From the NCBI GenBank assembly GCA_007570785.1, contig ML664173.1, forward strand, positions 13,115,933 to 13,179,932: 64,000 bases of DNA. The letters run 5' to 3'. The DNA is from Antilocapra americana (Eukaryota > Chordata > Mammalia > Artiodactyla > Antilocapridae). Positions 1 to 11,919 of this stretch are shown in pieces (position 1 is the first letter of the stretch; each line of letters starts with the position of its first letter). Both the position numbers and the translations under genes were made by a program. The notes below the pieces were generated by a model. It worked only from the letters and a program-made list of their open reading frames with translations, had not been told where the DNA came from and made no database searches.

Positions 1-236
1 GTGTCCTTATAAGAAAAGAGACACCAAAGCTCCTGCTTCTCTGCCGGGTAAGGACACAGAGAGAAGGCAGCCATCTATCTGTCTACAAGCCAGGAAGAGG
101 CTCCCACTGGGAACAGGATCAACCAGCACCTTGAGCACGGACTTCCCAGCCTCCAGAACTGGGAGAAATAAGCATCTGTCGTTTAAGCCTCCCAATCAAT
201 GGGTTTTTTTGCAGCAGCCGAAGCTGACCAAAACAG
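1..236 (+). mobile_element. MaLR LTR of MLT1 type, 3' part
   Basis: Sequence matches the remembered MLT1 pattern: 'gtgtccttataag' near the start, then the 'acagagagaaggcagcc' and 'acaagccaggaagag' blocks, 'cttcccagcctccagaactg', and 'gtttaagcc' before the 'ctgaccaaaacag' end. It is cut by the left edge of the window. Confidence 0.75.
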
Positions 237-837
237 CACCCACTCCACCCAGAAGCCCTTGCTGGGTCCCAGTCACAAGCCTCATCTCTTGCTTCTGTTT
301 GCCCTGGTCTCTGATACGATCCCAACACTGTATTAGGCACAAAGAGCGCAGCGAAATAAATCCAGAGCAGGGCCATTAAACTACGAGGCATTTACAGCTT
401 TGTTTTTAAATCCTATGTCCGAGGCAATGTACCAGACACCATTCTAAAAGAATCATCACACAGGGTTATTATACTCAATTTCTCTCAAACCCTCTTTAAT
501 TACATTTGGCTGCAGTCTAATTTCTTTTAAGGCTTGTCTAGTCTTTCATGGGCTAGACCTGTGACCTTATGATAATCAATTTAGTTTGTATTTTGTTTCT
601 GTTGGCGTCACATGAAACAACAAGGGAGAGGTGGCAACAGCAAGGGCCTGACTGTGTCAGATCCGGGTACCGCCTCTTGTCACCACGCCCTCAGATGGCC
701 CTTGGCTGCCACCCGAGGGGAAGCAAAGCTGGTACACAGGAAACAGAAGCACCTGCCCAGCCCAGGCCGAGGGCACAGCTCTCACCTGAGGCACCTGAAT
801 TCCAGTCTCTAGGCTCCAAGTTTCAAGCAAGAAGCCT
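237..837. other. Single-copy intron sequence, nothing recognised
   Basis: Mixed-composition sequence without a repeat family, gene or motif that I can name. Short open frames here look fortuitous. Confidence 0.5.
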
Positions 838-851
838 CTTGTGTGTTTTGC

Positions 852-1075
852 ATGCTGCATGCTAAGTCGCTCCAGTTGTGTGTGACTCTTTGCAACCCCA
901 TGGACTGTAGCCAGTCAGGCTCCTCTGTCCATGGGGATTCTCCAGGCAAGAATACTGGAGTGGGTTGCCATGGCCTCCTCCAGGGGGTCTTCCCCACCCA
1001 GGGATTGGACCCGCATCTCTTTTGCCTCCTGCATGGGCAGGCGGGTTCTTTACCACTAGCACCATCTGGGAAGCC
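852..1075 (-). mobile_element. Bov-tA SINE with perfect 14-base target duplication
   Basis: Minus-strand ruminant SINE: tRNA-Glu-like head at the right end (complement of 'cttcccagatggtgctagtgg') and Bov-A body toward the left ('gactctttgcaacccc'). Flanked by identical 'cttgtgtgttttgc' at 838-851 and 1076-1089, a target-site duplication from L1/BovB-type retroposition. Confidence 0.93.
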
Positions 1076-1089
1076 CTTGTGTGTTTTGC

Positions 1090-2087
1090 TCCAACCTAGG
1101 TTCCAGACCTTCTCACTCAGGAGGGACGAGGAAGGAGCCACAGCGAGTCTCACTCATCTTTCTCAGCCAAAATGTATTTACTGATTACCTTCTAGATAAT
1201 GACCCTGGACCAGCCATAGGTACACACAGAGACCCGCATGTAGCCAAGTGGGGTCTATATCAGGTGATGAGGCTTCCTGGGCCACACACTACTTCCTCAT
1301 TGTTGACTGTCTGGTCACTGTCATTTGTGAAATTCTAAATTATCATTAATACCCAAACAGCCCTGAAAGGCACCTTAAAGATTTTTCTGTTACCAATCAA
1401 TTATGTGATTAGTCCTTACTAATACTATTGGTTATTATTAATACTTTATATCCTGAATCATAAAAGCAGTCAAAGATTTTACTGGTTGATACTAATTGCT
1501 AATAAGTTAGTAAACTAATTCATAACCCCTGGGACTTTGCAAGACTCATAAAACTGGTTTCCAAACCATTCTGTGGTGGTTGGCAAGTCACTCCCTTGGT
1601 TACTTTAAAATGAGAGGGTCTGTTTGTATGGAAGTTAGTGGTTCGTAGTTTTAGAGGACATCATCCCCTGTACAGGAAGTCACCAATTTGAAAATGTGAT
1701 GCCAGCAATGAAGCCCAGGAAACGCACATACTCCCATAATTTTGTACAGAATTCAGGGGCTTATCACCCCTTGAACTTCAAAGGGAGGGTAAGGTCAGGT
1801 TAAAGAGGCATCCAGTCCAAAAAAAAAGTCATCTGATCCAAATCTAAAACAGTTTGGGCTGCTGCCACTTTGGACCTTTCTGGGCTTGGGAAAAGAAAAC
1901 GAAATTCCATTTCACCCTCTGTTTTAATTCCGTTCCCTTCTGAAGAGGCTGCCCCAAGCAGATTCTTTTAAGTTTTTCTTTCTTGACAACAGATGCAATC
2001 AACTAAAATAAAACAGGTGTTGTTATCAATTTGACTTTTTTATTTTGCTCCCAAATCCATCTTCTCCATAAAATTCTTCCAACTGCC
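1090..2087. other. AT-rich single-copy intron sequence
   Basis: No repeat, gene or RNA signal recognised. AT-rich between 1330 and 1560. Confidence 0.45.
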
Positions 2088-2176
2088 AGTGCCTCTCTAC
2101 CAGTGCCTAGCACGTATTCAACACTCAGCAGATGTTTACTGAATATTCACATGAATGAATGAGTGAATAAATGAAC
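2088..2176 (+). repeat. Ancient MIR/L2-like 3' end
   Basis: 'Gtgcctagcacgtattcaacactcagcagatg' type wording (split: 'gtgcctagcac', 'tcaacactcagcagatg') and the terminal 'gaatgaatgagtgaataaatg' simple tail resemble the ends of mammalian MIR/L2 copies. Confidence 0.55.
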
Positions 2177-2559
2177 ATTCCAAAAGGCCTGCCTTCTCCC
2201 CAGAAATAGTTATAAGCTCACATGTGCATTACGCAAATGGATTACATCTGTACGCCTCAGAGATTTGGGTGGAAGACGGGATTACCTCTGAAAGTGGGGG
2301 AACCACAGCTTTGAAATGCCTGAGAATATTCTACTTGACTTGCAGCTTTGTTAATCAATCAGCATATATTCAACAATTAATAGTTCCTTCAAGGGAGAAT
2401 AATGAAATCATTTTCCTATAGGACTATTGGCTCCCAGGAAGAAAACTAAATTATGGACCATGCAGAAACATGATAGAAAAATTGAGAGTCACATAAAACT
2501 TTGAAAATTAGTGACTGCTATATATGAGAGCAAAAAAATGGGAATTATTATTCAGACAA

Positions 2560-2712
2560 AAGTACTGTACTACGAGGCACTTGATATACATGCTCTCATT
2601 TCTTCTTCTTCTTGCCCATTTCACAGAGAAGGAAATTGGATCCAAGAGGTTAAAGCACTTCTCAAGGTCACATAGCTTGCCATTTCAAATGCAGGACTTG
2701 GACCCACTTTTT
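2560..2712 (+). repeat. MIR-like SINE remnant
   Basis: Contains the diverged MIR core order: 'cccatttcacagagaagg', 'aaattgg', 'gaggttaaagcacttctc', 'aaggtcacatagcttgcc', 'ggacttggaccc'. Confidence 0.65.
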
Positions 2713-4229
2713 TTCTTCTTTTCACTTCTTTCTTTATGCAGTCCTGTCTCAGGCAATACAATATAGGACAGTACAATAGGGAGCCTGAGATAAAGCATAA
2801 AAAGAGCTTTGTAAACTGTAAAATGCAACTGAAATTCAAGTTACTGCTATCAACTTATTATATATTATAAAAGAAATAATGGTCTACGGGAAAACAGGAC
2901 ACTAAATAGAACGCCTGCACGGATCCAAACTGGTAAAAATGGATGTTCGACAAGGATCGAAAATCAGTTCAGAGTGATGTAAATAGCTTACCATTCATGG
3001 GGTTTATCTTTGTTCAGATAAGTTATTAAAGTGCATACTGTTTAGAAAACAGAATTACAGGGTGAAGAGAAGTTTCCAAGGGATGATCTACATCTCTGGA
3101 GCTTTCAAAAATGTATTTTAAAAAAATGAAATCAGCTGTTGGATTCTGTGCCAACACAAACATTACCTAGCCACCCACTGTTCAATCAACACACTCAGAA
3201 AAGAAACAAGATGACAGACAGCATGCACGGAAAATATTGTTCAAAAAAAAATCAAAAGCATAACTGTCACAGGTCTTTATTTTTAGAGACCCTGGGTATG
3301 AGCTGGAGGCCATCCAATGGAGGATGTGATTATGGTGCCCAGATCTGAGCATCTCGCCCTAATGTGGCAGACCTTGGGGACAGGCAGTCCACGAAGGACC
3401 CGGTCAGGAGTTAGATTCTTTAGGATAGAGCACGAGGCATTCATTATCACGTTCAGAAGATAACAGGGTGCGATACAGGGCAGCGCTCTTGAAGCCTGGG
3501 AATGATGGTCTTAACACTGCCTCACGGGTCAGCTGAGTCCTACCCTGTTCTCAGACAGTGATTCCCAGCCTGCTAAGTAAGCTCCCTGCTCCCATGGGCA
3601 GGCAAGGACTGCTGCAAAGCCAGGCCGCCAGCAGACAGATAGACTCTGCCTTGTCAGCTCACCCCTTGCTGCTGAATCATTGTTCCAATCTCTGGGCCCA
3701 ATTAGTCTGGCTCCGGACAGCCACTCAAATCAATAAGAGTCACTGGCCGCGCATCGAGAAGTAGAGTTGCCCCAACTATTAAAGGGACAATATCAGGTGA
3801 GGATGACAAAGCTGAAAACACCCTTGGCTGTGCCTCTCTCCTTTGTGCAAAGTCACTGACACCATCAGGTTCATCGCCATTTACTGAGAGTTCGTCTCTG
3901 ATTCTCCGGCATCGGTCAGCACTCTCCCCGGGACTGTCTCCTTCCCCAAGAGAAGGCCCAGGTTCACAGGAGACACAAAATACCAGGGTGGGACGTGCTG
4001 CTGGATGCCAACCCCCATCTTCCTGGCCAAAAGAACCTCAATTTCGTGTATGTTTCATGTCCTTCAAGGAAGGCAGACCTTGGCCTGAGAAGGTGAATAG
4101 CAATTGGTCTGAGGCAGTCAAAGTGGTCCCGATCCTCTTGCCAAGACTGCTTCAGGCTTGGGCAAGTAGGCCTGCTTCTGGCCAATGAGAACTGAAAGAA
4201 ATTCTACTGAAGGGCTATTCTTTAATACG
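2713..4229. other. Single-copy intron sequence, nothing recognised
   Basis: No convincing exon, repeat family or RNA gene seen. Open frames at 3139-3348 and 3558-3764 have no recognisable protein features. Confidence 0.45.
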
Positions 4230-4540
4230 AGGGAATAAAGAGGCCTTCTCTAGCATCTGGACATCATATACTTGTAATAGCAGGAACCTTGCAGCTGTTT
4301 TGGGGCCACGAGGAGCACTGCCTTAGACGAACAAGCCAGGAAGCCGAGCTGGCAGAGTAGAAGACATAAGAACTTAGGTCCTTAAAAACCGCAGTGAAGT
4401 GCTGGATGAGTCAACCCAGAAACGGCTGACCCTTCTTGTAGACGTCTTGAAATGTGAGATGATATAGGTCACTAGTATTTATACCACTGTTAGTTGGATT
4501 TCCTGATACGCACAGCTAAAAGCATCCTAACTGACACAGC
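4230..4540 (+). mobile_element. LTR-like remnant (MaLR type)
   Basis: The run 'ggaaccttgcagctg', 'gcagagtagaagac', 'gaacttaggtccttaa', 'ccactgttagttgg' and the ending 'catcctaactgacacag' follow the layout of old mammalian LTRs ending in 'ctaactgatacag'. Family not certain. Confidence 0.45.
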
Positions 4541-6364
4541 CAGTAGTCCCCACCTCCTTATTCTCAAAAATCTCCCTCTTGTAACCTCCGTTCTTACAGC
4601 AAATATGCGTTTGGATTTACAAGCCCACTTCGTAAACTGCAAATATCCAGAAGTTAGGCCTATGAGCCACTCTCCCCTTAGTATAAACTACTTTATGCAA
4701 ATTTTCTTCCTCTCAAGACAAGGCTGTGACCAATCACAGGGCTGAAGAGGAGATAGAGACAACAGTGGGCAGTGGGAGAGAAGTCTACGGACACGCAACA
4801 CCTGGAATTGGCAAGAAAAGCAGCACCTGAAGGCCCTGCAGAAAAGCGGCTTTGTCTCCCTTCTATGTCCAAGTTTCTGGCAGGTAGGACAGTCTTAACG
4901 CCTCTCAGAAATCATTCTTTTCCACCAAGCACACCCAAACACATATCATCCCTAAAATCAAGGCACCATGTAGGCCTGGGCTTAATTTAGGTCTGTAAAA
5001 AACAAGTCATACTCTGATTTCAGATGTAAAACAAAATGAGCTTTCCAGTTGGCACTTCTTAGTTGTAGACCAGAGAAGGGTGACTGAGACCTTTCCCCCT
5101 AGAGGCCAAGCGCGGTGAGAAGGCAGGACCGCTCTGTGCTGCTGCTGGTGCTGGCAGTCCACAGCAGACCTCAGGCCTCATTTCCAGCTTCTCTCCTGCA
5201 GGCGGTGAGTGCGGGCCTCTGATCCACCTTGAGATCCCAGCCCCAGCCATTGCCAGGGAGCCGCCCCTCTGTACTCAGCACAGGGCCACACAACTGGTAA
5301 TTTCAAGAAAAGCATCTGATGCTTACCTCAGGGAGGAAGATGCCAAATCTTTACCACTGCTATTGTTGCTGTTGACCTTACGGCCACCGTTACTTAGGGA
5401 GGGGCAAGGCTCTGGGCAGAGGAGAGATGTCAGCTGTCCTCCCAGCCCCCGCAGGCCCTGTTGGTACCACCAGGCAGAGACACGTTGGAGCCCAACCCAG
5501 GTGTGGCCACGGGGTCCCGGGAACACCCAGGGACCCTCCGAGACTGGCAGTGCGCTTCCATCTGTGGCTGCTCCATACCACGGACTGATGTTTCAGAAAA
5601 CCCAGGTTTCCAGCTGGATGCCCAGTGCCACCCAGCAGCCCCGCTCCTGGGTCCCGGTCAGCTTCCTTCTCCACCACATCCGGCAGGATTCCAAACCTTC
5701 ATCCCCCCCAAGCCTCCATGCCACCTCCTACCCCCTCCTTCTCAGCAGATGGTCTTACCTCCCACTTCAGAGGAAAAAATAGATGCTCTCGGGCTGGTAC
5801 AACTCAGCTGCCCACTGTCCCCGCCCTCCCCCTCTGCCCCACTCACTCATCTGGACCCAGCCTCAAGAACAAAGCTCTGGGCCCAGAACAAGGGCTGCCA
5901 GAGCCTCTCACTCCCATCTGTGTCCTTGGGGCCCAGTCCTTCCAGGCGTCTTCCGCACCAGCTCTGTCGATTACTGCTCCTCCTGAATCCCTTTCCCATC
6001 AGTGACAGCCTCCGCGAGGCCCCCACCTAATCCTATGCTTGGATCTAACCACTACCTTCCCTGTCCCACCATGCAAGGCCAAACATGGAAAGGGTAGTCT
6101 CCATTAACCATCTCTGCTTCCTGGGCCCTCAACTCTCTTTCACCCTCACTCACCCCATCGTCCCTGTTCTTCCCAAAAACTCTAAGTCACCAAATCCAAC
6201 ATACTCTTTTCAGAGCTTTGCTAATTTACATTCCACTTGGCAATATCAATTAATTCTGACAAACTCTGTTTTCCAAAATGACTGCAATAGTGTCTCCTAC
6301 TCTAATACTCTAATGGAACCATGCCATGCCCCCATCAAGAGGCAGAGTCTATTTCAATGCCCCT
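4541..6364. other. C-rich single-copy intron sequence
   Basis: GC-moderate, with pyrimidine-rich low-complexity stretches (about 5640-6010 on the plus strand). Several long overlapping frames result from this composition. No family or splice structure supports a gene. Confidence 0.45.
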
Positions 6365-6375
6365 TAAGCCTAGGG

Positions 6376-6834
6376 TCGGTCTAGTCAAGGCTATGGTTTT
6401 TCCAGTAGTCATGTATGGATGTGAGAGTTGGACTATAAAGGAAGCTGAGTGCTGAACAATTGATGCTTTTGAACTGTAGCACTGGAGAAGGCTCTTGAGA
6501 GTCCCTTGGACTGCAAGGAGATCCAACTAGTCCATCCTAAAGGAAATCAGTCCTGAGTGTTCATTGGAAGGACTGATGCTAAAGCTGAAACTCCAATACT
6601 TTGGCCACCGGATGCGAAGAGCTAACTCATTGGAAAAGACCCTGATGCTGGGCAAGATTGAGGGCAGGAGGAGAAGGGGATGACAGAGGATGAGATGGCT
6701 GGATGGCATCACCGACTCAATGGACATGGGTTTGGGTGGACTCCGGGAGTTGGTGATGGACAGGGAGGCCTGGAGTGCTGCAGTCCATGGGGTGGCAAAG
6801 AGTTGGACACAACTGAGCAACTGAACTGAACTAA
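6376..6834 (+). mobile_element. BovB LINE 3' end, 5'-truncated, with 11-base target duplication
   Basis: Plus-strand copy of the end of the BovB reverse-transcriptase frame (decayed, not open) and its 3' tail ending 'gcaactgaactgaac'. Recognisable blocks include 'ccttggactgcaaggagatc', 'ggatggcatcaccgactcaa' and 'gacagggaggcctgg'. Flanked by 'taagcctaggg' at 6365-6375 and 6835-6845. Confidence 0.92.
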
Positions 6835-6889
6835 TAAGCCTAGGGGGCTGCTGTGACTCTCGCTCTTACCAATAAAGGATGGAAGAAGT

Positions 6890-7240
6890 AATCTACATGA
6901 CTGCCACACCCAGGTCATGAAACCATGATGAACTTTCAGTCTTATTCTCTTGGGACGCTTACTGTTAGAACCCAGCTACCAGGCTGTGAGGAAGCCTGCG
7001 CAGCCTTGGAGAGGCCTCCACAGAGAAGACCCAAGGCCCTGACCCACAGCTCCAGCTGGGATCCCAGCCAACAGCCAGCACCCATTTGCGAGCCATGTGA
7101 GTGCATCCTCCAGCTCCCCACCTGGAACCACACAGAACTGAAATGAGTCCAGACTGCAGTCAGGAACACAGTACTGAACTAGGGTTTTAAGCCACTCCCT
7201 TTTGAGGTGGCGTAATGTGCAGACTAGTGGTTGCATCAGT
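6890..7240 (+). mobile_element. LTR-like remnant related to the one at 14990-15405
   Basis: Shares the order 'ccaggctgtgaggaagcc', 'ggagaggcc', 'ccaacagccagcaccc', 'gccatgtgagtgcatcctcc' and a 'ttttaagccactccc' end with a family of mammalian LTRs. Copy 14990-15405 has equivalent blocks. Edges approximate. Confidence 0.5.
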
Positions 7241-7612
7241 TCGAATGCTAGATGGCGGACAGAGCTCTCCTCTTGACACTGTCGTCACTGAATGCAGATG
7301 CTCAGTCCTGGTTCTCCTCTGATCCCTCTGACCTCCTTAGTTCCCTCGGGAACTCATCCTTCTGGCCACAGTCCCCAAATGACAATGTTCCTCACGGTTC
7401 TGTCTCTGCCCTCTCTATTTTGTTTTAGTCTATGTAGCTTTTCTAACTACTCCCCCAGATCTCAACTACTCCCCTGGACCCATCTCCCATGAGTCTCCTT
7501 GCTGATAAACCCAGAAATCTGTATTCCCAGCCTGAATTATAGACAGGCTTCTCAGGAAGGAAAATGGGAAGCAAGAGATGGCAAGCTTGGGAAGATTCTC
7601 GGGAAGAACTTT

Positions 7613-7755
7613 CTGGGTTGGGAAGATCCCCTAGAGAAGGAAATGGCAACCCACTCCAGGATTCCTGCCTGGGAAATCCCACGGACAGAGAAGCCTGGTG
7701 GGCTATATAGTCCGCGGGGTTGCAAACAGTCCTACATGACTTGAGTGACTACACA
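7613..7755 (+). mobile_element. Bov-tA SINE, 5'-truncated
   Basis: Starts within the body ('gggttgggaagatcccc') and continues through 'ggcaacccactcc', 'cctggtgggctata' and 'ttgagtgactacac'. The tRNA-like head is missing. Confidence 0.85.
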
Positions 7756-7839
7756 ATGAGAGAGATCCAGACAGCACTGTCTTACAGTACCTGGTTGCTC
7801 CATCACCCACTCCATTGGCTCTGACATCCATGCCACCCC

Positions 7840-8215
7840 CTTATCTCATAAGCAAGTACATTCCCCAGGCTCCCTTGCCAACCAGCTTCCAGCTAGCTTT
7901 GGTGGAATACAGGGGGACAGGAGAAGGTGAAACACCCACCACCTCAAACAGCATCTGTGGCTCCAATACCACGTGACAGACCCTGTGTCCATGACCCACT
8001 CCCCTAAGATGGCCCCAGCACCTGGGAGCCAGGGAACCACCTCTTCCTGTCCCTCCACTACAAGGGTGGCAGTGGCTTCCTGCCGTGGGGGACTACCTCA
8101 CCATCCCATCTGGCTTCTCAACGAATCCATCCCCGGTGAACCCCGTGTTCTGTTTTAAACTCCCTCTGAGATGCCTAGAACAAGTTCTTTTTCCCCAGCT
8201 GAACCCAAAACTGAT
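7840..8215. repeat. Possible LTR or DNA-element remnant
   Basis: Ends 'ctgaacccaaaactgatacaca', like old LTR ends in 'ctaatacaca'. No confident family. Confidence 0.25.
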
Positions 8216-8489
8216 ACACAGGGTTAAAGGCCCCTGAGTTTAATCATGAAAGCCAGAAACATACGATTTGTTTTCATTCTCATCCATACCAGTCTCTTCC
8301 CTCAACCCACGTAAACAAAGCTGGTCACAAAGCCCCGATGCTCCCACCCCGTGAATCCATGCCTCTCTGCCACCCCCATGACGCTGCCTTGGTTCACCCC
8401 ACTGCGCTCTCAGAGCAGAGCAGCAGCCGCTCAGTTAGTCTCCCTGGCCACAGTCTTCCTGCCTCCCCAAACATCCTCCAGACTGTTAA

Positions 8490-8760
8490 CACCCTTTTAT
8501 TTCTAAGGCACGTCTGATCACGACGTTTTCCTGATTAAAATTCTTAAATGGTTCCCCACTGACTGCAGGAGAAAATCAGATCTGCTCGGTTCCCCAGTAA
8601 ATACGTATTTATTATGTACTCCACCCTGTACCTGAGCCTGGAACCCAAGGACTTCCGTGTTCCGTCCTGCCTACCTTCCCAGCCTCGCCTGTACGCATGC
8701 CCAGCTCAAACCATCTGAACCAGCTGACACTCTCCATGTGCACCCTGCTCCCCTAAGACT
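8490..8760 (-). repeat. L2-like LINE fragment
   Basis: Reads like antisense L2: 'ctgattaaaattcttaaatg', 'gttccccactgactgcagg', 'gcctggaacccaaggac', 'ctaccttcccagcctc'. Diverged. Confidence 0.5.
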
Positions 8761-9701
8761 AGAGACCTTCATCTGGGTCACCCATCCGCTGTCCAGCAGT
8801 CTCATGGGCGCCTCGGTGAAGCCCCTCTGATGCCCCCGTCAGTCCAGGCTCCACCGCACCTTGCCAACACCCCTTAGATGGAGCTCACGGTCGAGGACTG
8901 TTTGTGTTCAGGCCTCTACTAAATGGGGGGGCTCTCCGAGGATGAAGAGGCAGGTCACTCACTCATGTGTCCTATGCATCCATCAGGTTTAATCAAAGAG
9001 AGCTGAAGGAATAAACCAAGTGTCCAAAGTGAGGACCAGGAACCAAGGAAAGGGAAAGGAAGGAGGGGAACATGCTGGCAGGGTCAGCAGACTGCGGACC
9101 TCTGCTGGGCCTGCTGGCTATGGCCCAAGCCCTGGCCATTCACCCTTTCCCCTTGCTTGCAGCAGGGAGCTAGAAAAGTCCAGAAGCACAGGATCCACTA
9201 GAGCTGTCTCAGGGCCACTTCAGGGCATTTGCTCATTCAGAGCAAATACCAGAGAAGCAAATGAGTGATCTGCAGGAACATTTCTATGTGATTGTGTCAT
9301 GTTCAAACTCCTTGGCTGACCACATGCTCCCTTTCATTATAATTGACCAGATTAGGATGTAGCTTTTTCTACCCCCAAGGAAATCAGCTATTTGGGTCAC
9401 CATATTTCTACAACATCCCCCTTCCCCAGGTCTCCTTGGCTCCAGCAGTTGCCCACATGTTCTGAGACCGTCCGCAGACAATTCCCAGGAATGAATCAAA
9501 AATCGGCCAACCTAGCCATGGGTCCCTGGGTCGCAGTGTTGTCGTGACACCTCCTTCGTGATCTCAAGCTCTCCTCTCTCGCTCCGCAATTCAGAGGCCC
9601 ACACTCCACCCCATAGGCCTGCCACCATTTTCACCGGCACTGCCCGGATCCCAGGGAAACACAGAATGGGGATGAAGGAAGGGGAGGAGGAAGGCTCTCA
9701 C
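8761..9701. other. Intron sequence downstream of the 9702-9860 exon
   Basis: No next ADCK1 exon and no recognised repeat. 9541-9701 is GC-rich and starts with the exon's donor. Confidence 0.4.
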
Positions 9702-9860
9702 CTCCATCAGAAGAATGTCCTTCGAGCTCTGAGCCTGCACCTTCGGGTGCTGGACCTTCACGGCCACCGTCCGCCCATCATGCAGCACGGCCTTGTGGAC
9801 CTGGGCCAGGGAGGCCGCTCCCAGGGGGGTGTCGTCAAAGCTCAGGAACAAATCATGAAT
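9702..9860 (-). CDS. ADCK1: ADCK1 coding exon with Ala-rich loop and VAVK lysine (internal, 53 codons)
   Basis: Next recognisable ADCK1 exon in the direction of transcription. Minus-strand translation begins IHDLFLSFDDTPLG and ends SSKDILLME. The segment PLGAASLAQVH is the Ala-rich loop that replaces the Gly-rich loop of ordinary protein kinases in the ABC1/UbiB family. HDGRTVAVKVQHP follows it and supplies the invariant nucleotide-binding lysine (VAVK). The acceptor is a long pyrimidine tract ending GACAG at 9861-9862, and the donor is GAG followed by GTGAGAG. Length is 159 bases, phase 0 at both ends, and it joins in frame to the exon ending at 38577 to give DLGKE-IHDLF as in other vertebrates. 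An ATG within this exon is not a start. The following exon, expected to encode the rest of the kinase lobe, was not seen in 1-9701. Confidence 0.96.
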
Positions 9861-10200
9861 CTGTCAGGATGGGAGAAGAGAGGACAGGACAATTACGAGG
9901 ACTCGACTCCCTTAGCGGGGCCAGGGAAGGATGGGCCGGGGCCGCTGCCGCTGGCGGTGGCGAACGCCTCCATGACAGACTTCTCCTCTCAGCTGCTTTG
10001 CCCGGGTCCTTGGCAGCCAGGGAAATTTGCACACACCTGTCCTCACTCAGGAAGTGAGACAGAAATCACGTGTGGAGGACGTGACTCACCTGTGCCTGGG
10101 AACCCAGCGCATCTCCACTTAAAGCCAAAACAGTGCCATCTAGAATGTCCGAGATTATACATCATCCATCCATTTAGTTACCTACCACTGTACTTCCAGG

Positions 10201-10408
10201 GGCTTCCCTGGTGGCTCAGATGGTAAAGGATCTGCCTGCAAGGCAGGAGATCCAGGTTTGATCCCTGGGTCAGGAAGATCTCCTGGAGAAGGGAATGGCC
10301 ACCCAACCCAGTATTCTTACCTGGAGAATCCCATGGACAGAGCAGGCTGGCAGACTACCGTCCATGGGGTCGCAAGGAGTCAGACAAGACTGACTAAGCG
10401 ACAAACAC
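10201..10408 (+). mobile_element. Bov-tA SINE, full length
   Basis: Complete unit: tRNA-Glu-like head 'ggcttccctggtggctcaga' with B-box-like 'aggtttgatccctgg', body 'cctggagaatcccatgg', and tail 'gactaagcgacaaacac'. It lies 341 bases upstream (in transcript sense) of the 9702-9860 exon acceptor. Confidence 0.92.
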
Positions 10409-11659
10409 TTGTACCACGTGTGCCTCTAAGTCTCTCACATATGGATATGCCCAAAAGTTAACAGAACCTGGGCCCAGGGCAGCTCAAGACAGGCCATCAG
10501 ATAGAAGATGTTTCAACCCTGCCCACGTGGAAAGCTCAAAGACGCGTGGGCTGAAGGCTCCAAACCCAGCAACAGCTGCTGGTTGCTGCCTGAGCCTCGA
10601 CATGGATCCCCAAGTCCACTCCTGACCCGGCCCCCCGGCAGAGCTCCCAGGGCTGCAGACCAGAGCCTGGCTTTCAGTCTTCACGGGTGACACCATGCCA
10701 GGCGTCCTGGGCAGATCCCCGTCCTCTGTGCCTCACTTGCTCTACGAATCAGACCGTATACCCATGCTCTTTCATCTCCTCTTCCCTTCTTCCTTCCCCC
10801 TCCCGCTTCCCTCTTAGAAATGCAATCCAAGTTCTCCCGAAGGAAAAGGTCTTTCTGACTTGAGTGGTGTCAGCTAAACGGTCCAGATAGGAATATTCTA
10901 CCAGATGGGAAGGAGGGCCCCAAAAGCCTCTTGCAGAATTTCCCCAGGGCAGAAATCCTCGTCCCTCCATTTCTTGAGTTCCCTGGATAGCCTCACAATT
11001 CTGGGAAAGCCAGACGTTCACACACACACATACACACATGCCTGTGGGCACACCTCACACACCTCCCCTGCTGCTCACGCCAGGCTCTCGTGCCAAGGTC
11101 GATGCAGCCCCCGGCGCCCACTGCCTCGCTCTGTCCCCCTTCTGCAGCAGCCACTCCACGCTGCCCCCCAGCCCCTCGCCTCTCCTTGGACTTCGGAGGT
11201 TCACAGGATCCACGGCCACCCCCACCCCGTCCCTGTGTTTGCTAGGCCGCAGCATCACTCTGCTAATCTCCTCTCATAAATCACTCCCTCCAGTCCTGTC
11301 ATCATTTTTGGAGCTTTCACTGACTCCATGCCATTTGTCAATATCCTGCGGGGGCCAAAGGTCCAGGCGAACGTGGGAGGGGCCTCCCCTTTTCTGTCAC
11401 AGGCAATGCGTCCAGATCGGCTTCCCGTCCCCTCCTTCCTCCGTTTGTACCCCTCCTTACTGCCCCCTTCCCCACCCACGCAACCTGTCTTTCTCCTTCC
11501 CTCGTGAGTTCTGGGCTCCCTGAGGCCCAGCTCCTTCCCACGTCATCACCTTGAATCACCCGGGGTCTCCCCACACAAGAACTCGTTATCCTGGGCCTGG
11601 GCATAGACTAAGAACGATGGGACCACCGCCCTCCATTCCCCATTAGAACACCAGCTCCA
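10409..11659. other. C-rich single-copy intron sequence
   Basis: Pyrimidine-rich on the plus strand (10770-10815, 11380-11510). A short CA tract is at 11020-11040. Otherwise nothing recognised. Confidence 0.4.
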
Positions 11660-11765
11660 AACAGGCAGCGATTTTTTTCTGTTTTGTTCACTGCTGACTT
11701 CCTTGCACTTAGAACAGGACCAGATCTAGTCAGTGCTAAACAAATATTTGTTGAAGGATCGAATC
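11660..11765 (-). repeat. L2 3'-end-like fragment
   Basis: 'Ttgttcactgctgac', 'agtgctaaacaaatatttg' and 'ttgaaggatcgaatcc' match antisense L2 ends. Confidence 0.5.
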
Positions 11766-11883
11766 CACTATTCTCTCTATTGGAGAGGGACTGAATCAAC
11801 TCTTTCCTCCTTTTGAAATGGCTGGACCACCCTGCTCCCACAGCCCTCCTACTCCAAAGGCCTCAGGTGCAAAAGCATGCATC

Positions 11884-11919
11884 GGGACTAGGATTTACCC
11901 GGGGACTAGGATTTACTCA
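11884..11919. repeat. Small tandem duplication, 18-base unit x2
   Basis: 'Gggactaggatttacccg' is followed directly by 'gggactaggatttactca', two adjacent copies differing at the end. Confidence 0.85.

Larger units (their letters stand above)
1..9701 (-). other. ADCK1: ADCK1 downstream intron (partial)
   Basis: Begins with the GT donor at 9701-9700. I looked for the next exon, whose product should continue with the segment leading to the HCDPHPGN-type catalytic loop, and did not recognise it, so the intron probably runs off the left edge of the window. Confidence 0.75.

Noticed and set aside
5363..6030. Cluster of long overlapping frames (up to 189 codons)
   Set aside because: C-rich composition depletes stop codons. 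No domain, splice structure or known family.
9558..10226. 222-codon plus-strand frame
   Set aside because: It is the antisense shadow of the ADCK1 exon plus intron and runs into a Bov-tA SINE at its end.
10201..10280. tRNA-like sequence (also at the other SINE heads)
   Set aside because: The heads are tRNA-Glu-derived parts of Bov-tA/CHR SINEs. They lack an intact cloverleaf and are joined to SINE bodies.
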